Shown here piece after piece: positions 9,619 to 16,357 of a stretch of 64,000 nucleotides of DNA; positions within the stretch are counted from its first letter, which is position 1; every line of letters begins with the position of its first letter. The notes beneath the pieces are model-generated. The model saw only the letters and a program-made list of their open reading frames with translations. It was not told the DNA's origin and did no database searches. Source of the DNA: Streptosporangium amethystogenes (GTDB lineage Bacteria > Actinomycetota > Actinomycetes > Streptosporangiales > Streptosporangiaceae); NCBI RefSeq assembly GCF_000721075.1, contig NZ_JOEQ01000004.1, forward strand, positions 558,001-622,000, given 5' to 3'. The position numbers and the translations under genes are program-made.

Positions 9619-10428
9619 TCACTTCCCCTTCGGGGGAGTCTCGATCGTCACCGGCGGCTCCCAGAACAGGCCCTCCTCCTCGGGGAGGTCCTCGGCGTCG
9701 ATGACCAGGTCCTCGGGCGGCGGCTCGATCGTCACCTTGGTGCCCCAGCCGGTGAAGCGCAGGTCGGAACGGATACCCAGCTCGTAGTTGTCGTTCGTCT
9801 GCTGAGAGGTCGTGGTGGTCAGGCGGATGACCCTGCCCTCGGCGTCGAACCAGAGCGCCCAGGCGACCTTCTCCTCGCGTCCCAACCCTCCGCCGAGGGG
9901 CTGACCGGGGATCTTGGAGGCACGGATGGTGCCCTTGGCCGTGCGCGGGCCGACGGAGGAGGCGGTGGCGAGCAGCGCCCGCAGCGTACCGGGTTCGAAG
10001 AGATCGACCGTGCCATCCATGGGACTGGACTCGAACCATCGGCTGCGCACCCACTGCTTGCCCAGCGGCAGCTTGCCGATCAGCTCACCACCCGAGGTGT
10101 AGTACGCGCCGTCGACTTTGATGAGCAGCTCCGGGAAGAGGAAGGAAGAGTCCAATTCCGGGAGCTCGGAGCTGAGCGGCGAGGAGAGTGTGCTGATGTC
10201 GTCCGTTTCCACCAGCCCCCCTTTACGGAATCCGGCGACCCGCGTGGTCCGGCTGGTGAGCAGGTGCTTGCCGTCGGCCGACATGCGGGTGACCGCGGAG
10301 ACAGTGACACCCCTGCCCGGTACGATCTGGGCGCGGAGCGCCTTGACCGGATCGAGCGCGTCGGCACGGACGGGCAGCGGTGTGAGCAGGAGGAGGCTCA
10401 CGACAAGACCGGTGGTGATCCGTCTCAT
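9619..10428 (-). CDS. Secreted protein, possibly LppX/LolA-like fold
   Basis: The 269-residue protein begins with a signal peptide (basic MRR, a leucine-rich core, then VRADA) and has no lipobox cysteine, so it is probably exported in soluble form. The mature region alternates beta-type segments (VAWALWFDAEGRVIRLTTT, NYELGIRSDLRFTGWG), reminiscent of LppX/LprG or DUF2092-type lipid-carrier sandwiches. That resemblance is a fold-level impression only. It lies 106 bases downstream of the RiPP methyltransferase on the same strand and could be read from the same promoter, but it has no known role in such clusters. Confidence 0.6.
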   Translation of the reverse strand: MRRITTGLVVSLLLLTPLPVRADALDPVKALRAQIVPGRGVTVSAVTRMSADGKHLLTSRTTRVAGFRKGGLVETDDISTLSSPLSSELPELDSSFLFPELLIKVDGAYYTSGGELIGKLPLGKQWVRSRWFESSPMDGTVDLFEPGTLRALLATASSVGPRTAKGTIRASKIPGQPLGGGLGREEKVAWALWFDAEGRVIRLTTTTSQQTNDNYELGIRSDLRFTGWGTKVTIEPPPEDLVIDAEDLPEEEGLFWEPPVTIETPPKGK

Positions 10429-10535
10429 TCGATTTCCTTCGGCGCCTGGAGGGAAAGAAGATCCTTCCAGGCAAAGATCACGCCGCCGTCTCAGAACTTC
10501 CTGATACGGAAATGCGGAACCTTCTAAACCGGCCG

Positions 10536-11669
10536 CTAAGCGGGCAGGTCCCAGCTCGGGCCGTCCGGGTCGCCCAGCCAGACGTACTGGCGATCACGGG
10601 TGACGGTGAGCCCGAACCCGGACTGATGCGGACGCCCGGCCTCCTCCCAGACCAGGAGTGCCTTCTCCGCCTCGTCCCACAGCTTTATCGGCCCGTGCTG
10701 ATGCACCGTCCACCCGCCTGCGGGATCTGGTGTGGTGTCAGCCCGCGAACCGGTGCTGACATCCAGCAGGATCGTTTTGTCCTCACCCCAGGAGCACTGG
10801 ACCTGCGGGGCTGCGAGTTGGGCGACCCACAGGGCCGTATCGTCATCCCTGAGAATCGACGGGTCGATCCTGCTTCTGCGGGCATCTCCGAAACCGGTCG
10901 TCACCGGCGGCCGTGGCGGTGGCAGGTGAGAACGGGCTGTCATGAAGTACAGATCGTCCTTGAGGAAACGACCACTGGCACTGCCGTCGTCGGCCAAGGT
11001 CAGATGGGCGAAGGCCACTCCGCCCATCCAACCCCGCATGGGGGCGGTGATGGTTCCCCCTTCGCGGACCTGCCACATCCACGCCCACGGAATGGTCCGC
11101 ACCGAGCACGTGGCGATCAGCCGGTCGTATTCGGCGTCCTCGCCATACCCGAGCAGTCCATCCCCTACCACGAGGGTTGGCACGTACCCGGCCTCGGTGA
11201 TCGCCTTCCTGGCCCGAGCGGCGACCTCCTGGTCATACTCGATCGAGGTGACGGCCTCCTGACCGAGTCGCTGACACATCAACGACGTTGAGTAACCGGT
11301 GCCCGTACCGATTTCCAGCACCGTCTCGCCCTCGCTGATCTGGGCGGCCTCCAGCATCCGTACAACCAGGCTCGGGAAGGTGGAGGACGAACTGGGCTGT
11401 CCCACCATGACGCCGGTCGCGTCCTCGGCCATCACCCCGTCGATCTGCGTCACCCATGTGGCGTCGGTGTAGGCCAAGGAGAGCCACTCGTCCACACCCA
11501 CCTCCGCGCGACGGACAGGAATCCACCGATCACCACGGCTCTCATCGGCCCGGTAAACGGCATCGCCCAGGAACAACTCTCGCGGCACCGCTTCCAGCGC
11601 CTGACGCCAGCCGGGAGAACCCACATGATCCGCCAGTGCGAGGCGAAGTTTTGCGGCCGTATCGCTCAC
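10536..11669 (-). CDS. PIMT-like O-methyltransferase of ATP-grasp RiPP cluster
   Basis: This 377-residue protein resembles protein-L-isoaspartate O-methyltransferases: the SAM motif VLEIGTGTGYSTS lies near residue 117, preceded by the PRELFLGD and QPSSSSTFPSLVVRMLE regions typical of PIMT. A C-terminal extension of about 150 residues (ending in VWLGDPDGPSWDLP) is characteristic of methyltransferases paired with ATP-grasp RiPP ligases. In the fuscimiditide and amycolimiditide systems such enzymes methylate an Asp of the cyclised peptide, which then closes to an aspartimide; the same activity is inferred here. The GTG start at 11669 overlaps the ligase stop (GTGA) and has a GGAAGG site, showing translational coupling. 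Confidence 0.85.
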   Translation of the reverse strand: MSDTAAKLRLALADHVGSPGWRQALEAVPRELFLGDAVYRADESRGDRWIPVRRAEVGVDEWLSLAYTDATWVTQIDGVMAEDATGVMVGQPSSSSTFPSLVVRMLEAAQISEGETVLEIGTGTGYSTSLMCQRLGQEAVTSIEYDQEVAARARKAITEAGYVPTLVVGDGLLGYGEDAEYDRLIATCSVRTIPWAWMWQVREGGTITAPMRGWMGGVAFAHLTLADDGSASGRFLKDDLYFMTARSHLPPPRPPVTTGFGDARRSRIDPSILRDDDTALWVAQLAAPQVQCSWGEDKTILLDVSTGSRADTTPDPAGGWTVHQHGPIKLWDEAEKALLVWEEAGRPHQSGFGLTVTRDRQYVWLGDPDGPSWDLPA

Positions 11670-12643
11670 GGCCACCATCCTTCCAGCAGTACATCGGCGA
11701 AGGCGTCCGCCATCGCATTGGAATCAGGCAGCCAGCCCCACTGCCCGTTGGGGTTGCACTCGATGAACGTCCAGATTTCCGATTTCTGCCCGCCATTGTC
11801 ACTGGCTTCGAGGGCGAAGTCGAAACAGCCGAACACCAACCCGAAATGGTCAAGGTAAGCGCGTAGAGCTTTCTTGATCGGTTCGGGCACATAAATTTGA
11901 TCATGAACTAGCTCGCCCCAATCGCCGCTGCGCCAGTCGAGTGCGCCATCGGGTGTGGTGATCCTGCTCGCGAACACGGTTCGCCCGATTACGGTCACCC
12001 TGGCATCAGCGGTCTTGCGTACTTCCTCTTGGAACAGATGGGCGGTTATCGACAAGGAGTCGTCGAGGTCTTGCGGGGTGATCCGCTGCGTCCATATCGC
12101 AGCAACGTGGCCGTCCGTGGCCCTTGGAGCGCCCCGGAATGATTTGTAGATGACCGGCTCATGGTCGACGACGAACTTCCTGATCGCATCCAGGTCGTTC
12201 GATACCACCGTCGCGGGCACCCGCAGCCCCAGCCTGGTGGCCACCTGTAGCTGCGCGACTTTGAAATCAGCCCTTCCGATATTGGCGGGATGGTTGACGT
12301 AGCGACAGTTCGGCAGGCTCGCCAGCAGCCCGCCCAGCCCATGTCTGGCCTCCGTCACGGCGAAATCCCGAGCCGACTTTTCCAGGCTCTCGAAACGCCA
12401 AGGGCTGGGACGGCGGTAATACACCGCCCCGACGTCCTCCAGCGCGATGTCACGACTCGGCGAACGGAGCCGACCGATCCACTCCGGGCGATGGCTACTG
12501 ATGTAGGCGCTGAACATCAACTCGGGGCCGACATCGGCAGGATCGACGCGGGCGACGTACGCTTGGCGCTCGTTCAGCGCTTCGATGACCAGATTGGCGG
12601 TGACGTCCTCCGCCGACGTGATGACCAGTACGATCTGCGGCAA
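11666..12643 (-). CDS. ATP-grasp RiPP maturase (graspetide ligase, SAV_5884-type)
   Basis: The 325-residue protein is an ATP-grasp ligase. It has the VYYRRPSPWRF segment (74-84) seen in microviridin/graspetide ligases, nucleotide-binding lysines near 128 and in VIYKSF (164-169), the substrate-domain FQEEV (204-208), and Mg-binding residues in FGCFDFALE (261-269) and FIECNPNGQWGWL (283-295). Such enzymes join Asp/Glu side chains to Ser/Thr or Lys of a precursor as omega-esters or amides, using ATP. It starts at a TTG 12 bases after the precursor stop, with a GGGGGCGG ribosome site, and overlaps the methyltransferase gene. The order precursor-ligase-methyltransferase is the family's usual one. 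Confidence 0.9.
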   Translation of the reverse strand: MPQIVLVITSAEDVTANLVIEALNERQAYVARVDPADVGPELMFSAYISSHRPEWIGRLRSPSRDIALEDVGAVYYRRPSPWRFESLEKSARDFAVTEARHGLGGLLASLPNCRYVNHPANIGRADFKVAQLQVATRLGLRVPATVVSNDLDAIRKFVVDHEPVIYKSFRGAPRATDGHVAAIWTQRITPQDLDDSLSITAHLFQEEVRKTADARVTVIGRTVFASRITTPDGALDWRSGDWGELVHDQIYVPEPIKKALRAYLDHFGLVFGCFDFALEASDNGGQKSEIWTFIECNPNGQWGWLPDSNAMADAFADVLLEGWWP

Positions 12644-12655
12644 GTTCCGCCCCCA

Positions 12656-12925
12656 CTAGTCCGATGCGGAATCGTTCTCGGAGTCGTCTGCCACCTGCGC
12701 GGCTCCGCCGGAACCATCACCTCCGCCGCCCCGCGACACGGTGACGGTGACGAAGGACCTGTTGGTGCCCTTCCCCATATCCACGACCGCGCCGCCCGCG
12801 TCGTAGAAGCGGGTGAGCTGTGTTGCGGGGTCGAAGCTGGTCGTCTCGTACGGCGGCAACACCTCTGGAAGACGTTGGGTCATCCGTCCCAGGCCCCAAG
12901 GCTGCATGGGCCGATCGTTCGACAT
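12656..12925 (-). CDS. ATP-grasp-modified RiPP precursor peptide (graspetide-type)
   Basis: An 89-residue peptide encoded just upstream of its ligase. The leader holds PWGLGRM (9-15) and FDPATQ (31-36), and the FYDAGGAVVDMGK region (40-52) matches the ATP-grasp target family, which has a conserved D-x-G-x-x-MGK block before the core. The probable core has hydroxyl residues in TNRSFVTVTVS (54-64) followed by a Gly-rich spacer and an acidic tail (D80, D81, E83, D85, D89), so omega-ester rings between Thr/Ser and Asp/Glu are expected. Which residues react cannot be read from sequence. ATG at 12925 follows an AAGGAG site. No transporter or protease gene is adjacent. Confidence 0.87.
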   Translation of the reverse strand: MSNDRPMQPWGLGRMTQRLPEVLPPYETTSFDPATQLTRFYDAGGAVVDMGKGTNRSFVTVTVSRGGGGDGSGGAAQVADDSENDSASD

Positions 12926-13036
12926 GTCATGCGCTCCTTCGTCAGGCGGCGCATGGGGCGCCGGCGGACAGATCTCCGTGTGGGGAACGGATCTCCACCG
13001 ACGCTAGGGGCGAGCAGTAGGGCATGCCAGGTGTCG

Positions 13037-13064
13037 GCCGTGTCTGTCGTACGACAGACACGGC
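13037..13064. promoter_or_regulatory. 28-bp perfect palindrome upstream of the RiPP operon
   Basis: The sequence GCCGTGTCTGTCGT (13037-13050) is followed at once by its exact reverse complement (13051-13064). With no loop it is unlikely to be an RNA hairpin, and it lies 112 bases before the precursor start in the only gap between the RiPP operon and the XRE/DUF397 pair. It is the best operator candidate in the window for a dimeric regulator. Confidence 0.7.
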
Positions 13065-13084
13065 TGTGTGATCCAAAACGAAGA

Positions 13085-13106
13085 CCCCCGGCTGCACAGC
13101 CGGGGG
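13085..13106. terminator. Strong hairpin between DUF397 gene and RiPP promoter
   Basis: Ten-base arms CCCCCGGCTG and CAGCCGGGGG are perfectly complementary with a 2-base CA centre. TTTT follows on the plus strand and a shorter T-rich run (CTTCGTTTT) on the minus strand. It lies 20 bases past the DUF397 stop and should insulate the RiPP operon from the upstream regulator transcript. Confidence 0.75.
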
Positions 13107-13126
13107 TTTTCTCAGCTTGGGAAGGG

Positions 13127-13339
13127 TTAGAAGTCGAATTCGCCCTTCTTGGCACCATCGACGAACGCCGCCCAGACCTCGCCCCGCACCACATAGGGGG
13201 CCTGGTCAGGGGCTTCCGTGTCACGAATGGCGACGCGCCCCTGGGAGAGCGGAGCGACCTCGATGCAGTCGCCGCCGTTCGTGCCGGAACGACTCGCCTT
13301 ACGCCAGGCCGCGGTGTTCAGTTCAGCCGTGAGGTCCAC
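13127..13339 (-). CDS. DUF397 small protein
   Basis: This 70-residue protein has the DUF397 pattern: WRKASRSGTNGGDCIEVA near the N-terminus, VAIRDTEAP in the middle and WAAFVDGAKKGEFDF at the end. In Streptomyces, such proteins are encoded directly after XRE/DUF5753 regulators and act as partners or antagonists, as in whiJ-like and abaA-like loci. It overlaps the end of the XRE gene by 22 bases, consistent with coupled expression. The specific target is unknown. Confidence 0.9.
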   Translation of the reverse strand: MDLTAELNTAAWRKASRSGTNGGDCIEVAPLSQGRVAIRDTEAPDQAPYVVRGEVWAAFVDGAKKGEFDF

Positions 13340-14148
13340 TTCTCCACCATCTTCCGGATGAGTTCCAGCGACGCACCCTGGGGGAGGGATTCCGCCCTGA
13401 GGGCATCCAGCTTCATGGTAACCATAGCGATGAGATCCGAGTTGCTTGATACGACCGGCTGACCGACCGTTTCCAGGTAGACCGTGTGCCGCTGCCTGTC
13501 GGATGCCTGTGCGATGGCAATCGCCCCGTTCAGACCGGAGTTGGCGCCAAGCGGCGTGATCTGGATTGTGATGTGGGGTGCCTCAGCGGCTTTGACGAGG
13601 TGCGTCAGTTGCTCTCGCATAATTTCCGAACCTCCGATGGGGCGACTGAGCGCACCTTCGTCGAGGATCACCAGATACATCGGCGGGTTGGTGCGGTTGA
13701 GGATCTCCTGCCGGTCCAGCCTCGCTGCGACCAGGGCCTCGACCTGCTCATGGCCGAAACCGGGCTCACACCGCAGGAGTACCCGTGCGTACGCCTCGGT
13801 CTGGAGCAGTCCCGGCACGACCAGCGGCTGCCATGTCTTGAGTGACACCGCCTCCGCCTCTTCGTCCAGCCAGGGCCGGAACCACTTGGGCGCCCTGTCC
13901 TTGTGTTTCGAGAGATCGGCCCACACCTCCCGCAGACCCGGCCCGAAGACCGTCTCGCACCCCGCGATGAACGGCTCCGTGGGAGCGCGCTTCCCGACTT
14001 CGACGGAACCGACCTGGCTCGTCGAATATCCGATCCGGTTCCCCAGTTCTTCCTGGGTCAGGCCCGCCTCTAAACGCAGGCGCCGCAGTTCAACGCCGAA
14101 TGCCGCGTTTCTCCCCGCCTTTGGGTCCAGCTCGCGCGGTGCAGGCAT
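13318..14148 (-). CDS. XRE-family helix-turn-helix regulator with DUF5753 domain
   Basis: The 276-residue protein has an N-terminal XRE helix-turn-helix (about 15-70; LRRLRLEAGLTQEELGNRIG then YSTSQVGSVEVGKRAPTE) followed by a DUF5753 domain (WFRPWLDEEAEA; PGLLQTEAYARVLL; EIMREQLTHL). The ATG at 14148 is chosen over one 51 bases upstream because a strong GGGAGGT lies just before it. It is coupled to the DUF397 gene. Such pairs occur in many copies per actinomycete genome and control development or neighbouring accessory genes. Its position directly upstream of the RiPP operon makes it a candidate regulator of that operon. Confidence 0.92.
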   Translation of the reverse strand: MPAPRELDPKAGRNAAFGVELRRLRLEAGLTQEELGNRIGYSTSQVGSVEVGKRAPTEPFIAGCETVFGPGLREVWADLSKHKDRAPKWFRPWLDEEAEAVSLKTWQPLVVPGLLQTEAYARVLLRCEPGFGHEQVEALVAARLDRQEILNRTNPPMYLVILDEGALSRPIGGSEIMREQLTHLVKAAEAPHITIQITPLGANSGLNGAIAIAQASDRQRHTVYLETVGQPVVSSNSDLIAMVTMKLDALRAESLPQGASLELIRKMVEKWTSRLN

Positions 14149-14486
14149 AGCTACCTCCCGATGGGGTATCCGGCGACATCCAACACATCCGTCGGACATC
14201 TAAAGCACAGCTTGCAGGGTGATTGCCCTTTCGAGTTTTCCCACAAAGTACTCCCCAAGCAGCAAGCTATGAAGGGAGAAGCGAGAAATCGGCGGACGAT
14301 ATAAGTCTCGTCCCACACCGAAATCTACTGCCGATGCGGCACCCATAAGCTGTTTATCGGACATAGATGACGGGTGCGGTGACGCGCTTATTTCAGGATC
14401 AAAGCTGACTGATGCCGGTGTTCTGAAACCCCGCGACGACATCGCAACTCACCGGCTCAATGTGGAGGCCAGAAAGGGCAGGGAAA
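14149..14486. other. AT-richer divergent intergenic region
   Basis: This ~340-base gap separates the divergent XRE gene and the pair of unknown genes. It is clearly richer in A+T than its surroundings and must hold both promoters, but I cannot assign -10/-35 elements. A minus-strand reading of 80 codons (14200-14442) lacks a ribosome site and protein-like composition and is not called. Confidence 0.4.
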
Positions 14487-14885
14487 GTGACCATCAGACA
14501 GGAAAGAGCAATGGTCCCCGCAAGGGGAACGGATCAAAAAACCGCCGTGACCGACGCGACGGCGGAGAACCACGACAGGGCACTGGCCGTCGTGCAGAAG
14601 CTGCTGAAGGCAAAGGGAGTTCACTCCTACGCCGTACACACGATCGGCCTGAAGCTGTCCGAGGGCGGTAAGTCGTGGCCCTTGGGACAGCGCACCCGGT
14701 ACGCCCCCGAGCTGGTGGCCTGCGATGAGAGCGGGCGGACGGTCGCGTCGGTGACCATGGGGCCGCGTCCCGGCGGCTATCTGGTGTCCCTTCCCAACGT
14801 TCCCGCTCTCCGGAACATCAGGAGGGAGCGGCCCGAGAAGGTGGCGGAGCTGATCCTGTCGGCCCATCCCGGAGGGAGGCCATGA
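14487..14885 (+). CDS. Hypothetical protein, coupled to the next gene
   Basis: A soluble-looking protein of about 132 residues with no domain I recognise. The middle (KLLKAKGVHSYAVHTIGLKL) is helical and basic; a later part (ELVACDESGRTVASVTMGP, then PGGYLVSLP) looks like a small beta-rich domain. GTG at 14487 is preferred because AGGGAAA precedes it; an ATG at 14511 is an alternative. Its TGA overlaps the ATG of the following gene (ATGA), so the two form an operon. It is divergent from the XRE regulator, which may control it. Confidence 0.65.
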   Translation: MTIRQERAMVPARGTDQKTAVTDATAENHDRALAVVQKLLKAKGVHSYAVHTIGLKLSEGGKSWPLGQRTRYAPELVACDESGRTVASVTMGPRPGGYLVSLPNVPALRNIRRERPEKVAELILSAHPGGRP

Positions 14886-15610
14886 CCGGCGCGACCGTTC
14901 CTCACGAGTCGGCCCAGGGAAAGAGCGGGCCGGGCGAGGCCGCCCCTGACGGCTCGCCCGGCGGAAAGAGCGAGGTGGCGATGCGGCTTCGCGTCCCGTA
15001 TGTCATCGCGCATGCCGACGAGGCGCTGCCGCACCCCCTGGTGTTCGTACGCAGGCCGTTCACCACTCCACGGCTCGCCTACGTCACCCCACGCCCCGGA
15101 GATCGGGCCGACAACGGGGTGCTGCGCGCTCGCATCCTGGACAACCGCCAGGGCGCACCGCTGTGGCGGATGCTCAACACCGCCCGCCAGTGGCGATGCA
15201 TGGAACGCGTCCTCTGCCAAGTCTGCGGCCAGGAGGCGACCGACCCGGAGACCGGGCGTATTCCCTGGGTCATCACCGCCACCGCGTTCCGCGCGATCCG
15301 AGGGGTTGAGGGCAGCGGCTACACCAGCGCCCCCGCGACCTGCCGGGACTGCATTCCCGAGGCGCTCGCCACCTGTCTGCAACTCCGCAAGTCCTCCGCC
15401 GTCGCCACGGCGGCCCGCAGCGAGCCCGCAGCGATCCTGGCCGACATCTTCCGCCCCGGCCCAGGAAGAACCGCGATCCACACCGACCGGCACAACGTCT
15501 TCGTCGGCCTGGACGAGACCGCCCTGCTGCGCAGGGTGCTCGCCACCCAGTTGATCGTCCGCCTCCACGACCTCCAGCCCGCGCCACGCCTGGTGAGCAG
15601 GACCGGTTGA
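14882..15610 (+). CDS. Hypothetical protein with putative Cys-pair metal site
   Basis: The 242-residue protein has CQVCG near residue 112 and CRDC near residue 152, spaced like two zinc-knuckle halves that together could bind one Zn ion. The surroundings (WRMLNTARQWRCMERVLCQVCG) are aromatic and basic. The first 30 residues are low-complexity. It has no signal peptide or membrane segment. It is translationally coupled to the gene before it. Function is not known; a nucleic-acid or protein-binding role would be speculation. Confidence 0.65.
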   Translation: MTGATVPHESAQGKSGPGEAAPDGSPGGKSEVAMRLRVPYVIAHADEALPHPLVFVRRPFTTPRLAYVTPRPGDRADNGVLRARILDNRQGAPLWRMLNTARQWRCMERVLCQVCGQEATDPETGRIPWVITATAFRAIRGVEGSGYTSAPATCRDCIPEALATCLQLRKSSAVATAARSEPAAILADIFRPGPGRTAIHTDRHNVFVGLDETALLRRVLATQLIVRLHDLQPAPRLVSRTG

Positions 15611-15822
15611 GACCCCCTCGGCAGAGCTCCTTCCCACAGGACGGTCACACCCGACCGACCACGCCCTGCCGAGGGCCCCGCTCACAGGCGCATTCCCGCG
15701 ACGCCGATCCCCCATGTCGCGCAGAGCGAGGAGAGGGAGCGACCAGGCGCCCGGCCCTCACGGGAGCCGGCACCGTTTCCGGTCACCGCAAGGCTCCGGG
15801 GCCCGATCTGGGTTTCGGAGGA

Positions 15823-16077
15823 TCAGCCGTAGCGGATCACGTTCGCGACCACCGCGAACAGGATGAGCGCTACCAGGCCAACCCCGATCATGCGGCGGAC
15901 CGCCTTCCAGGCCGCCGACTTGGCGTCAGGAATCTTCGACGCGGCCTCGGCGGCCGTTTCGATCGCCTTGCCCCATCCTGCCCAGGCGTCCATCGTCCGC
16001 TGGAAGCGCCGTCCGACGGCGAACACGATCGTGGCCACTACAACCAGGGCCAGCATCCGGCCGTTCGAACTGTCCAC
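15823..16077 (-). CDS. Small two-helix membrane protein
   Basis: An 84-residue protein with an N-terminal hydrophobic helix (LALVVVATIVFAVG), an amphipathic middle containing AETAAEAASKIPDAKSAAWKAV-like heptads, and a C-terminal helix (VGLVALILFAVVANVI). The topology is a hairpin with a soluble connector. Two other partial copies occur in the window: a C-terminal piece at 8335-8448 and an N-terminal piece at 16136-16210. Upstream DNA is also duplicated with the latter. Size and shape recall small membrane-active or toxin-like peptides, but no family could be assigned. Confidence 0.65.
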   Translation of the reverse strand: MDSSNGRMLALVVVATIVFAVGRRFQRTMDAWAGWGKAIETAAEAASKIPDAKSAAWKAVRRMIGVGLVALILFAVVANVIRYG

Positions 16078-16135
16078 GTCGCACTCCTACCGGGGGGAAG
16101 CAGGATCCTCGTCACTGTCGGCTTACGGGGAACTG

Positions 16136-16210
16136 TCAGAGTTGCGAGATGGCGAACACGATCGTTGCGATCACGATGAGCGCCATGATCCGACTGTCGG
16201 CACTTTCCAT
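16136..16210 (-). pseudogene. Truncated 24-residue paralogue of the small membrane protein
   Basis: From an ATG at 16210 the minus strand encodes MESADSRIMALIVIATIVF and five more residues before a stop, closely matching the first 22 residues of the protein at 15823-16077. The leader (GGAGAGAAGCAGGATTTCGTCACT region, 16228-16250) also matches that of the intact copy, so this arose by tandem duplication of promoter and 5' end. It could still be translated as a single-helix peptide. Confidence 0.6.
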
Positions 16211-16357
16211 CGATGTACCCCTACCTGGAGAGAAGCAGGATTTCGTCACTAAGAGTAGGCCAATGACTACTGAAATTCCAGGTACCCTCTCCGATCTCCT
16301 CGCTGGAACGATCCAGACCTCCGGCCGGAGCGGTCACCCACCCCCGGCGGCAGGTGG

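Noticed and set aside
12656..12925. Lanthipeptide or FxLD-type precursor
   Set aside because: No cysteines, no LanB/LanC enzymes; leader motifs and ATP-grasp neighbour point to a graspetide.
14200..14442. 80-codon minus-strand reading frame upstream of the XRE gene
   Set aside because: No ribosome site, AT-rich promoter-like sequence and no protein-like composition; treated as intergenic.
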